Below, in pieces: positions 1-14,100 of a stretch of DNA of 64,000 nt; position 1 is the stretch's first letter; every line of letters starts with the position of its first letter. The position numbers were made by a program, and so were the translations under genes. The notes under the pieces were generated by a model that did not search any database, was not told the DNA's origin, and saw nothing but the letters and a program-made list of their open reading frames with translations. Origin of the DNA: Bugulina stolonifera (lineage: Eukaryota > Bryozoa > Gymnolaemata > Cheilostomatida > Bugulidae); assembly GCA_935421135.1 (NCBI GenBank), contig OW285187.1:5952001-6016000 (forward strand), read 5' to 3'.

Positions 1-3000
1 AAATTACAAATTTTAAAAAGTCATGCAATGGACTATGACTTCTTTATGGCGTATTGCAATGTCAACTTTATAGGGGCAATCTATAATATATTATGCTTTA
101 TTATAATTGTGCAATGTTGGTAATAGGCAAATCTAAAAAGCGAGAAAATACTACATTTGGAGGGATAAGTTGTTTTGGATCAGTAGAAAGTTTTCCTAAC
201 AAAACAGATATAGTCTTTGAATATCTGACAGGTTATCCCGAGCCTTGCGTGCCTAATTTAGAGCATAGACTTATCTCTAGTAGATATTATTTTTATAAAA
301 ACCTTCTTCTAAGGACAATAAGTCAGTATCAGGTTACGGTAAAACAGATTCAATGCACAGGTGACAAAAATAATTGAATAAATGTAGTTAAAATCTTATT
401 CAATTCTAGATTGAATAATATTGTGGGACAAAAATCACCCGTAGTGGGACTATTCAAGAATAACACAAGTACCTTTTGTTTGAGTAAATTCACAAGATTG
501 AATAGATGATGAAAACTCTCACAATAATACAGCTAATCTAAAACATCATTATGATAATCATAGCTGTGCTTTGGTAAAATTAATGGAACTTTACTATCGG
601 CTGACAAATCAAAACACTGGCATCAAGGACTGACTGAGATATAACTTTCTCTTACTAACATTTACTTCGTGTTAGTTTCGTTTCACTGTATTAATGGCGT
701 GAATGGCTTCACTGTCACTGAATCTGCTTAGTTTAAAAATCTTAGTTTGTTACGCGTTGGTCTCATGTCAGATACGGTGCTGATACATAATTTTATAGCA
801 TGAATGTAATTGCGAAGAAGTCATAGATGCACTACGTCACTATGTAATTACGAACTATGCTGCCCGGGATAGTCAAATATAAGAATATGGAATACCACCA
901 ATGGCTGCTAAATTTAATTAACAAAAAATAAATTTTAGTTTTGACATCTTTGTAATTTTTGATGCAAGCTCATGGGAAGCATTTTGCATGGCTACTGAGC
1001 CTGCATAGAGCATGAAGTAAACATCTCGACATGCTGAATTAATATGATGGATTTATACATTTATTGTACACTTGTGTACGTCGAGTGGTCATATCACTAG
1101 TCTAGTGGCTATCATATCCGCTATGTTAGGCTCATCGCCCATCAATATAACATCTGTCTTAATTCTTACCCATTATTACAAGGTTACCCGTAGCCTCTGC
1201 ACTTTGCTTTACATTTCCATTTTATGTTGAATAATAAGAAAGTGTAGATGAAATAGGTACACTAAGGCTAACAAGATAAAATACTAGTTAGTAAATATGC
1301 TTAGCAAAGACTAAGGGCAACATTAGTTATGTTAGCTTATATTAGCACAGTGAATGGGGGAACCTATAGCAATTTACAATATCTGATCTGTATGCAAATA
1401 AATAATATAAAGATTTCATTTGCTCAGTATGTTATGTAGCACCTCTTTCTCCAGAGTCTATTTGGTTATAGATGAGATGCTTATAAGATGTAAGATATTT
1501 GCTCAGTGTAACCAGACAGTTTTCCATACTGCACTTATATACTTTATTATCCTATATTAGTGCTATATCATATTAATTCACAGCAAATATTATTATTAAA
1601 ACAGCAAAAGTTAGCAGATTTTTCCACATTAAAACTCAGATAATGCTGGTTAATGCTGGAACTATAAACAATATAATGCCTATTAATAGTCCACAATTTA
1701 CATTAAAACCATACAAAACCCATGGCAATAAATAATATCCACATAAATCATAGATGCATCCTACGCAACCATGCATTACATCTAGTGAAATACCCACTAA
1801 ACTTTCAGGGAATTAGAGATTTTTGTGAATGGTCAATTACAATGGTGTCCAGTCCTAAAAGTTTTGGTTAGATAATAACCATACTTAGAGTCATACTTTC
1901 TAATAAGACCAGCTTATAGTCATACTTTCTAATAAGCAGGTCAATATCAGTCCAACTCTACACCAGACTGTGGTGCAGCTCATGTTTGTACTAATATTCC
2001 ACTCAGGGTCTTCCATTATATTGCTATACAGGTATATTACTTTATCTCTCTCACTCGGCTGTGGTGGCCAACTTGTGATAAGACCAAGCCCGAATGGCGC
2101 CACTCTTCTAGATAGCAGCTCAACAGTTTGGTGTCGCCAACTTGCTTTATAGCAACCAATTGAAAGGCAAGAATATAGTGACACTGCTTTATCAGGACTG
2201 GGTTAGGGCTTTTCATGACACGCCAATGGGGAAAGCACAGGTTTAGGTTGTCTACAGAAAGTTGAAGACTGTTTCATTATAATTATGCTTTGGAAAAGTA
2301 GGATAAATTGTGCCATTTATTAAACTAGTTTTAGATGCTTTTGTACAGGCAGGCAGCAAATTGGTAAATTTACTATGAGGTAGCTAACCTCCTGTTCTGT
2401 GAGAGGCTAAAGTTTGGTGTGAAAAATTCACTTTCTCTCCTAAAGATTGGCCTAGGTGGAAGCCATATATTAAATTCTGGTAGATTTAACTGAAATTCCA
2501 AAGATTGTCTCAGAAGAAAAACTACACAGAATAATGTCAAGCATGTGTAGTGGGGGGGGGGGGGGGGGTGGCTGCTACCCAGATGAAGTAGTAAATTGAC
2601 AATGTGTTGGGTAATATAGAACTACTGTTGCCGAAGGCTTACCACTTGGTCACAATCTTGGCAAAAATATCTTTTGCCCATGGTTAAGAAATGCAATTAT
2701 ACAGTTAATAAGAAGGCATAATTAATAAGAGAGAACAGGGGAGCAAGTCTTAATCTATTTATTCTGTATAATTAAATCAATCATTACAAGTTTCATGGGA
2801 GGCGGCCATCTTGATATACCCAACTAGTCTGCAACTGCTCGCCAAGGATGCCAAATATGCTCTGCATGTTATAATCAAATTAATATTCCCAAACTTACAT
2901 GTAGCTGGTTTAATATGACATGTTTTACAAGGCCTCAGCAACGGAATAGAATAGAATGATAGCAATTTAGAAATTTAGAAACTATTTGTATTAGCAATAA

Positions 3001-6000
3001 TTGTGTTATATAACAATTATTTATTTACCATTAATTTTATTAGTACGAGTACAGTGTGATATGTAGGAAATGAATATTTTAAAAACATGAGTTTGTGACT
3101 GATGTTTTAGACTAGAATCATCATTTTCTGCCTCTTGCCATGATTTAAGTCAATATAACAATTTTTGAAGACATTTTATTTTAAGAAAGTGAAATTATTA
3201 CTATAACATTGTAATCATCACCAGCAATAAGCAAACAAACGTTCTACTTTATTTACATTAGGTTTCCGTTTAAGGCCTACGCACAAATACCAAATTAGTG
3301 ATAAATTCATTGTCAGAGGTTGTAATATTTCAGTAGAGTAGTTAATGCGTTGTTTTTCTATCCTCGTGGGACACAGTGACAGCATATCTTATCAGAGAGT
3401 GATTTTCTTAGAGTTTCACATGAACAGAATAAGATAATGGTAGTGTTTGCTAGCAACACAGTGAAGTTGCTGATAAGCTATGAAGTGCCCTCACACATTT
3501 ATGTTATAGACAGTAATATACTATATACCCTATGCCGGTGTAGTGTTAGCTAGGTATTACTAAGATTCAATACTCATATCCTCATCGCTAAATATTATAT
3601 TTTCCAAGTTCAGAATTCAAACCAAGGCTTTGTGTTCATTTGAAATTTATTGTATGTTGTTATTGCACAACATTTTTATATAAGCAAATAAATTTTCAAA
3701 CTAAAGCACTAAATCGATTTATTTAACTATTCATTCCATCATAATAAACTATTCAAAGTGCACCATCACAAATTCTCTAGCAGTTTTGACAAGAGCTGCA
3801 GGTTCAGAAATGACCTCATACAGCAAAAAATTAGCAAATCATTGATGGAACGCAAAATACAATGTAGTATTTGTTTATTTTTATTGAATACGAAATGCAA
3901 TTGTTTCAAAGTTCTACAAAAAAGTTCAAACCCATAAATTCAGCATTCTTGCATTGTTGAACAATGCATTTTTACAACATATGTATGATTGTTCTATGAC
4001 TTTACTTCATTGTTATTTAGTTATCAATAGCATCATCAAATTAGTTTAGGGTCTGAAGTGCTAGTGATTAAAAATTTTATATTAAATTAATTCAAAGCTT
4101 CTACATTGTAGCTGCTAAGTAGATTAAATAAGTAGTAAGCTCATCATTATCTTAGCTGATGCAATAGGACACAACTACAAAAGATAGTTTGTAAATATTT
4201 GACAATGTTCAACAGATAAACAGAAGAAGGAAAAGGATGATAATGTAACTGTCTGTACACACAAGCAATCCAATGTTGACTGAGCCAACTGATCATTTGC
4301 AGAGCACAGGTTGGTGTTGGTTTAGTAAACTAGTGACTCGTGGCTCAACAGATGTTATATATCTAATTATTATCAATATAAATTTATAAATATTTACCTG
4401 CATAAACTACCTACATGATAGTTTCAGGCTCCCAGACTGCAGTGAAACGATATTTGAAACTGCCCACTTGTACCGCACATATCGATGGACTGTTGCAAAC
4501 AGTATTGCTACACCATTGTAGAAAATTAGGGCTTTTACATGGCAAAAATATATTCGACGATAGGTTGTTGTGGAAAATTACATTTTTGTAATGCATGTAC
4601 ATGTATTGTTATGTTATGTTGTATGTTTAGTCTAGGCCTATATGAAATCACAAGTATGTAAGTTTGTAAAAAGTGTTAGTGTATCTAAATAGTGGATTTG
4701 CATGTATTTTGAAGACATGCTACTCCAAACTTTGCTCTTTAGAAATTACACATATTCCAATAGTCAATCATGGAAAAAACTATTTTAGCAACAGTTAGGA
4801 AAATTTATTCTGACTAGATACCAGACAAAACTCATACATATGCACTTCTACCCATGTAGTCAACTTATATACTGCATGACCACATTGCTGTTACTTCACA
4901 AAGCAATTTCTCATACCATATATTATCATGCACTGCTTGACGAATGAGGTGTGAACAGAAGTTTGAGAGAGAAATCATTCTTGTAATTAAGTTCACAAAT
5001 TATTAACAGTTTTATTTCCGTTACAATAATTATTATTGATGTAACATATTTAAAGGTTGAGTAAAATAAATGTGGATGTAATTTCCCTAACCAAATATAA
5101 TTATTGATACTTGGTCTAAAACATACATTTGGTAAGATGAAACTTGGCTAGTTATTAGATATAAGGAAGCCATACTTTTGATTTTTCAAATTAATATTAC
5201 TCTGCATTGATATCAGGTTAAAATGAATGTTTTATACAAACCAAAACTTGTTTGAACCTACAACTAGATGCTGGTATTTCGAAATAATTGATACAAATGC
5301 TTTACAATGCCACAGAGGAATGAAACCATCTTAGCAAGTGAAATTAAAGAATTTTGAAGAATGACGTTACAAATGTCACGAAACCTCCATTACTTTAAAA
5401 ACCAGTTACAATTTCAATGGAAAATGCTGTCAAAAACTGTTCTTTTAAAAATGCAGGTGTTTCATTTTCACTTTTCTATAGATAATGACTTTAGCCGCTA
5501 TACTTTATGAATGGTTTTATATAGAGGATAGATAATGGCACAGGAGACAAGTGCTCTCATTCACACCCTTCATCTGACACATAGGCAAAGTTCCCATTCT
5601 CAGCATATTTTCACACTTTTATATCTCTTCTCAAGTCCCTAGATTATGTCATTAGCTTCAAACACCTAGGTGTTACCAACACCTATATCTAATCCCATCT
5701 TACATGGGTTCTGCTAGGCTATTCCTGAAATAACAAATTTGGTCAGTAAATATTATTATTTAATAAGCTACCTTAAATGTACAAAGTAAACAGAAATTAT
5801 CATTTTGTGTGAGCTACGCTGAGTGGTACCGCTGGGGAAGGAATTCATTTCTCAACTTAATTCGACAAACAATTAATATGGTTGTCTATGGTTTGAAAAT
5901 AGAACTTTCTACTAAATAATACAATTACCACGGGTGAACAAACCATTGCCATTGGTATAATAATGTTCATTTACCCAGATTCTACCTTTGATTTCATCTA

Positions 6001-8145
6001 CTCAGGATCTACTTAGAGGCAGCAAGAATAGTTTAATATGGACAAAACAACAAATATCTGCCAAGTCAATCTATACAATGCATGACATCTTTCATAAGAA
6101 AGATTTTTTAAATTTTGAATAGTTTTGAAGACTTCCTCCACTTGTCCCACGTTGATCAAACAAGAGCAAGTGTTATTTAATATTTGTACATAACTACATA
6201 TCACGCATGAGATGCCTTGATGATGTAACACAATCTGAGAGAGATCATTTACAGCGTTAAAACGTGATTTCACTGTTTCTAAGATACTGGAAGGGAGCGA
6301 AATAGCAGGCGGTAGTGACTTGGTGTGTAGTATAGTATTACTTTAGCACATTGTTTTGTTGTCAAGTGACTATGATATATTCATATATTTTCAATCTATT
6401 CATGGCTGAAAGTGATCCTGATCTCTAAGGTAAACACACAGTTTGTGTGCTCTGTGTGCTCACACCACTCTCTCATAATCTTATAAACTGAGTATACCTG
6501 TGACTTGATACCAGGTGAGCTCTTTATGTTTCTCTAAGAGGCTAAGAATGATGGAACAGATCATGTCCCACCCATCCTATTGCATCAGCAGCCACACACC
6601 ATCGTATATATTATTTCCTTTAAGGATTATCGTAAGAATTTTGCAATAATGGGTGCTATGAGCTAACAAAAAAAGACGTCTGATACACTCATCCTAATCA
6701 AGATGACTACATGTTTGAGCTAAAAGTGCATGTTTGCAAGATTTAAATAAAAGCAAGTTTGTGCGTAGGTTTACTTCCTATTGTCAGCCATATCTTCATA
6801 TGTTATTGCAATTTTTCAAACAATGTAGCAGAATATCCACATTTCATTTCATAAAAGTAGCATGTTTTACCCTAGTACGTGAATTTATTTAATCAAGGAC
6901 TATGGTCGCTCATTCTTGTGATTTTATCAAGATTTTCTGATGGATGTAAAAAAAAGGAAGTCAAATGCTTGTTCCAAGCTCATGATTGAAACATTCAGAG
7001 AAAAAAACAATGGAACCAGTATTTGGTTATCTGGTAAATTCCACCTTTCTAGTTTAACATAAAGTACCATGTGTACAAAACCAAACAAATAAAGTTTGGG
7101 TGGGCTGGCAGCTCTGTAAGAAATGAATCGCATGCCAGAAGATGATACAATAAAAATGTCATAAAGCTATCAACACGGAATGACGGTGATGATTCATTGT
7201 ACATCAGTGTCACAGGTATTGTATACCCCATGAGTCAGTTACTGCTTACACATGGAAATATTACACTATATTTACAATTATTTTAAAAGCTAACACCTAA
7301 CTGGCCGGAAGAACGTTAACAAATACTTTTTTGGAGAATGTAAAAGAAAAGTAAATAGAAATTTTTAAGTAGACAGTTTAAATTATAAAGTTTGATTACA
7401 ATTATTCTAATGGGGTTATAAATAATTTATTAAGTAAGGGCAGGCTTTTCATGTCATTTTGGCTAAAAACATAAAAAAATTCAACTGTAAATATATTGAC
7501 AGAAAAGTAAAAGCATATTATTTGAGTGTCTTGCCGTTTTTATTACAAAATAGAGTACAAAAGTACAAATCAAGAATCACATCACATAACTAGTAAGGGA
7601 CAGTATGTTGAATATCAGTTAAATAATAAATAAATACAATCTAAATATTATATCTTAAGAAAAATATCACACTGCAATAAATAATGCTACAACATTTACA
7701 CTGTCTATTATTTTGCATAAATTGCTATTCCATCTACGTGGTACATGTAGAGACAATTACAGAGATCATTTATAGCAAAAAGTTTTAAATTTAATAAATT
7801 CTTTAAGTTGGAAGATGTTATAAGCAATTTGCATAATAAACTGTACGATACAAATAATATCGAAGTCAGAAAATTCTCAAATAAATACAAACACTTCCAG
7901 ACTTCCATAAATTTCATTAGTAATAGTAAGGCACTGTTAAAATAGCATAGGGTATTATAATACCTAACTATCAAGCCTATCTAGTCTAAACTCAGTTCTG
8001 TGAAAATATTAGCTGGCTGAAAGTATTTAGACATCATTATATATACTGGGATATATCAAGTACCCCGCAGGTTTCTGCAGATAAATTGACATAGCAGACA
8101 GGTTCTTGAAAATACAAGTAGAAGCAGTTGCCTTAGCTGCCAGAC
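1..8145. other. 8.1-kb left flank without a supportable gene
   Basis: Only short open frames (up to about 95 codons) occur on either strand, and none shows a recognisable domain, a run of exons with matching splice phases, or protein-like composition. The stretch is AT-rich. It contains one G17 run (2552-2568), a short direct repeat of a 17-bp unit around 1890-1935, and a TTTATT at 7538-7543 that could be the minus-strand poly(A) signal (AATAAA) of the MIPOL1 gene ending at 8146. It probably includes that gene's 3' UTR plus intergenic DNA. Small exons of an unrecognised gene cannot be excluded by eye. Confidence 0.5.
2552..2568 (+). repeat. poly-G homopolymer, 17 bases
   Basis: An uninterrupted run of 17 G on the plus strand in otherwise AT-rich intergenic DNA. 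Such a run can form G-quadruplexes and is prone to length error in sequencing, so the exact length is uncertain. Confidence 0.9.
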
Positions 8146-11100
8146 TCACACTGTGCCCAGATCGCTGTGTGAAATCTTCTTCAGTTTCTTCTGTAGGACG
8201 CTGACATGCCTCTGGAGTCTGTAAACAACAGCAACAGATTCTGAGGGAGATATTAGTTATGTGAACAGTTGCACATATTCTGCCATTATATATGCAGGTA
8301 TATATTTGACGAAACTAGTTATGTACTTGTAGATGCAATTACTGCTAAAGTTAGAACAATGCTGAATTAAATTATTTTCAAGGCAATGCATATTGTAGCA
8401 TTGTGAAACAAAAAAATTGTTGATTTGTTTCAAGCTTATTTCACATCAGTGCTAAATAAGATTTTCAAAGATGTGAAATGGAATGCAGGTATACCGTATT
8501 TAACTACAAATTATTGATATAAAGTTACACTGTCATTACAAACGTACAAATAGCTAGACAAGATACTACACATACTTTTCATTGGTCTTCTGGTGCTCCT
8601 TCTCAGCCAATTGGAACTTCTCCAGGCTCTGTCTGAGAGTGTCTCTCTCGTCTGCGAGCTCCTGTATAACTTCCTGTAATTTGTTGGTCTCCTTCTGAGC
8701 ATCTATTACACTACCGTCTCTCTGTGCGATCACCTGCTGCATCTGGTTGAGGGAATTATTATACTGCTCCTTCCAGCTCTGCTCCTTTGACAGTGACTTA
8801 TGCAGCCTGTTGATGACAAAATTTTCTATAAATAGCTAGAGATGATTTGCAGCAAAAAATATAATATCTTCTGTGATACTTTCAGTCAATGCACAGAGAA
8901 TGAGATGATATATTTGACTTCTACAATGAACTCCACACATGATGAGCATCCTATACTCTAAAATTTAAGACTACGGTGAGGAGCAGTTGAAGCAGGAAAA
9001 TGTACAGACTGAGTGAGTATTGTTAGACGAACCCGTAGTAGATTTTCAGGTTGGTGTTCTCATCCTCTAACGCTCTCAGTTTATTCAGCAGCACTTCCCT
9101 TTCCTGTTGAGTCATCGACAGTTGTCTCTAGATAACAGAATGTAATATTGTGAGAAAGACATCACCATGGCAATAGAATCATCCTCTCATGGCTTTCAGT
9201 TCAGTGGAAATAAGAATATTGGCAAGACATAGCTAGTAAAAAAGTTGTTGAGGTCCTACAATAAGCATATGGGTAGACCTACAACTAAATAGTCCTACTA
9301 ATTGTATAAAATACATGTGGAATTATAGGTCTACCTCTTGAAATTGAAAACTTTAAACAAATATCTTAGATAAATGGTATGCACTATTAGATAGAATATA
9401 AAACATTGGAGTAAGATATTTACTGTGTAGCATGTTTGACAAAAATTACTGTCAGGGTAATTTTTACCGCGCCGGAGCATTGCAAAAGGTTGGCAAGGAA
9501 TAGACTATTTTTATTCATTAATAGTGTGCATTATCTCTGTGTTTTCATATGATTCTGTGATGCGTGATCTGTCAGTTTATGAATTGAAAGGAAGACAAAA
9601 CGAGCATTCAATTCCCTCAATGTTGATGTTCCGGATAGCTAGCTATTGTTTATTTAACACTTTTATTTTAAAGAATTTGTAAAAAGCCAGCCACCTTTCG
9701 CTGAATACATAGATTATCAACCTTTTGTTGTCAGATGTCATTCAGTAAAATGTGAAACAAAAACACCCTTTAACTGAATATATTTCCAAAAGAAATTTTG
9801 AATTTATGTAGTGAAACATTTCTAGGCCGGGTATGAATAGATTCTGACAGTTGACTACTGTGACAGTCTCAATGTAATACAATCACATGCAGTAATACAG
9901 TATTACAGTAATACAGTAGTATTACAGTAATACAGTAGTATTACAGCAATACAGTATTACAGTAGTACTGTATTACTGTATTAAAGTTATACAGTATTGA
10001 TATGTAAACGGAATCTTTTAAGCAATTATCGTAAAAAATATAAAACTTGTCTGCCATTTAAATCAGAGTTCTGACCTAGTGGTTTCTCCATACTTGATTT
10101 AGAAACTTAAATGTAATAACGTACAGTAGGTTTATGATATCACATTGTATCGTATTATATTATACCTTACATAAACATTTCTATGTTTGTGCAAAGTTGC
10201 GATAAAGGTTTAAATTTATCAACACAGCAATTAACAAGGAATTAGTTGTGCCTTTCATGCAGTTGTCACCTTAATGAAAATATTTTTATTGTAATAGTGA
10301 CGATAATAAAATATAATACTTGTGTATCTGTAAATATTCTATATGCTCATCTATTGCCAATAAAATATTAACAAGTTGTAAGTCAGAGGAACATGTCAAT
10401 GTTATGAGTGACTCAAAAGGAGATAGTAAACAGTTAGGTGTCATTGGTAAAATTTCATACAAGTCGTTAGATATTAGTTCAGTGGTCGGATGGTTGGTTA
10501 AGCTTCCACTATAAATAGTAATTACAAAATATTATGTGATTTTACTTTTATTATTTTAAGTAGAATTGCTGATTAACTCAGGTTGATGAATTACACTATT
10601 GTGCAGTGTATTATGCTAAAGTAATGTTTGAATTCATGAGCTAGATTGCTAAATATTTTCTGTATACAAATTGAACACAAGCTAGTTTCCAATTTATTAA
10701 TTTTCATAATGCGTTCAATATATCCCTTATGTATAACGTATTCTGTAGAGGTTATTAAAAAAGTAATTAACGATAACAAGTAAGGGCTATTAGCCATTAT
10801 CAGTGAACAGGGGATCCATCAGGTAGAATTGATTGGCAGAGGCCTCCCACGCCTGTCACCCATCACTCTCCTTAGCACAATAATCCCAATTTAGGCTTTA
10901 TAAATGTATGTAGTGATAAAAAATATGATGGCTTATAGAAAAACATGCCATTAGCACATTCACCCTTTTCAACTAATGGGGTTCATGTTATTCCTGGAGA
11001 ATCTTCTTTTCATAGCATGCTCCTATAATAATGACAACATAAGAAAAACATACAAACATGTTGAATTAAAAAAGAATGCTGCAAAGAACAATATAATCAA

Positions 11101-14100
11101 GGAACCACTGCAGCAGTAGTTCGGGTAAAAGAACCAATTCTTTCCTCACCTAATACGCACATATGGGCACATGCTTATATACGATAGTGTTGAATGAGCA
11201 TTGGATTAATCGTGGGTAAAGATTTTTTCTCTGCTCTTTTGCACGCCTTTTGTTTTCATGGAGCCAAATGGATATAAAGCAAAAAGCCTCTTTAGCAGTG
11301 GCAAAGAAATACAATGGGAAATGTAGGCTTTGTAGTATTCTGTGTGCTGGCTTGTAAGGTCTTCACACAAACATTTCATGTAATATGTTATTGTTTTATC
11401 ACTTTTTCTTTTACAGTCGAGCCTTTTCAATCCATCTTGGCATGAATATTTTATGAATATGTTATTTCAAGTGATTCCATTATTTAGCCATTATACGTCT
11501 AATCGATATCGGCCATTTTGACGTTGTTTGCTAGCCTGTTGAGAATGTATTTACTTATTTGTCGAATGATTGCACAAAACTACTACAGCTTTAATGAGAG
11601 AACAAGCATACGACATGCATGATAGTTGAATTTTGAGTCTATATACACATTTAATGTGATATTACAGTCTCTATTCCCTTTCTCCAAATAGTATCAGTGA
11701 AATGTCAACACACACAGGCTCATCTCTTAGCCTGCTATCCACAATACAAATAAAATAGATAGTGTACATATTACACAAATACTGTGTACTCTATGAACAG
11801 GCTGGTGAACTCAGAGTGTGTGTATTTTACAAATGTACACATTTGTATAACATGTGTCTAGTATTTGCTGTAAATACATAAAATTATCTCTGATTTGTAC
11901 ACACAATTTATTTACTAATACACAAATGATTACATATTTGATTTGGCACTTGTACTGCATGAGTAGCCATACTCCAGCCTATATGTATACACATAAAAAG
12001 ATACAGCGGCAGTAGTCCAGCTACTGGAAGGAAGGGTTGGCAAATATAGTTTGGGTCTAATTAAACCACTGCCTAGCTTCCCCGAACGACCAAAAAAGTT
12101 ATATGAAATTATTGAAGGCCATAATAATTATAATTTTAGACCTTACCATATTCTAGATTATCACAAGAATTTTTAGAAAATGAAATGCAGATGCGGATGA
12201 AATTTCGGTGAATCAAAACTTCTTAGAAATGTTTCTATGCGCCTTTGGATACACGCTAGAATATGCAGTATTTCCTGTTTGGACCTGTGATAATTGGTGT
12301 TTGCTTAGCCTCACACACTGGGAGTCTAAGCAAGTACAAACTGATATCCCCCATAGCATTGAATTTCAACAAATTTTTTTCCTGTGTGTAAACTGCTTAT
12401 TCAAATCAAACAACATTGTCTTATTTACAAAATATTTCCATTATCATCCAATGAAAAGTGTTGAGTTATCTACTTGATTTTTACCCTAAACAAACATGAA
12501 AATGTATAAAAATATTATCAAAATATAATATTATATACATTCACATGTACATTGTATATTATGACTATATAAATTTACCTTGTATGCATGTGTTCGATTA
12601 TTAATTACATAACAGTTCTGTATGGAATAGTAATATTTATGTTGTGCATCTTCCTTTCAAAAAGCTGCATTTAATTTAAAATTGAAATGATGACGATAAT
12701 GTGAATCAAACTTGTCTCACCACTTGAGAAGAGATAGATTAAATCAAGAATAGTATTATAGTACAGTTATGATTGGGAAGGACTACACTGACAGACAGAC
12801 GGGCTATCAATATCTAAATAGGCTAATTTTCAATTTGAAAAGAGCACTGCAATCCTTCTTGAGGTAAAACATTGATAAGCCTATATAGTGAACTCAGTGC
12901 TGGGCATGGTTTTCTCCTCCCTAGTCAGTGGTGTTGAGTGAAAATATTACATTATATGAGAATAACATTAAAATATTTATTAGATAACTTTTGTATTTTA
13001 GATATAGGGGAGACAAGGAAATTATTTGAAAGATAGGTAAACGCTCTGTGGGTGTAGCAAATCTTCAAGTAGATATACTTTTCATTAACTATTGAAAGGC
13101 ATCTGTTAACAAGCTTGGATTGAAGTTAGTTTGCTTTGGTCATGATAAAAAGTGAAGCTAACTATGTTGAGGTATCTACGGAGATAAATTTAACAAACAC
13201 TATCTTGGAACTGCACTGCACCGTCGCCAGGCTAGCTTGGATACTATCTCCGTATACCAACCATTATCACAATAAAGAGCGTTCCCTCTTATACTTTGTA
13301 CTGACGTACTGGAACTGATATATAAGTTGACTGATATGTTCCCGCGAACACACCTTTAGTAAAGAAATTATTCCGCCCAAATGTGGCCATGAATCAGAGG
13401 TACCTCTTAGTAGAATTATGCCATGTAATCAGCAGTAATGGAAACCGAAATTTTCAAGAATGGAACTTTTAAAAACAAATTTAAATTCTTGAATTAGTCC
13501 ATTCTGTGTAACTCAGGATTAATCCATTGAGAGAGCAGATAACTTAGTACAACACATTGTATATAATGTAGATCATTAACACGTTTGATGGTCAAATCTG
13601 GATAATTACATAAACAAATATTCAGATCCTCATCTCTTGACCATGAAGGTTTGTGGGAGTAATTGTATTGTCATGCTAGCTATTGTCATACTATATGTTT
13701 GGTTTAAATATTATCTGCATTTAAGAAATGGCCATTTAAGAAGTTAATGAACACAACAAGTATAATGACAGCCATAATTTCCACATCAAGCTCAGAATAT
13801 AGTATTCAAACATTACCTTGGAATATTTGATCAGTTCCCTATATTGCTATTACTCAAGGTAGTGGTGGATAAATGCTATGCCCACACCAAGTTTAAATCT
13901 CATGGCTTCTAACAAAATCAAAGGATCAATGTTGTCGGAAACAAACATTGCTGCATCCTAAAATATGTGTATTTTTTAATTTAAAAATAAATCGTGTGAT
14001 CAACTCATGTGGTAACAATTAATTCAAAGCCCTGGATGGAAAGCCGCTTGTTTTAATCCACTTGGATGAATTAAGTTAACCAGACAAGTAAAAAGCTAAA

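Noticed and set aside
93..377. 94-codon open frame at the left edge
   Set aside because: No recognisable motif. In AT-rich DNA of this length a frame of this size is expected by chance, and no adjoining exon was found.
1900..2184. Overlapping open frames on both strands
   Set aside because: Neither resembles a known protein. The region may be an old repeat but shows no inverted ends or duplications.
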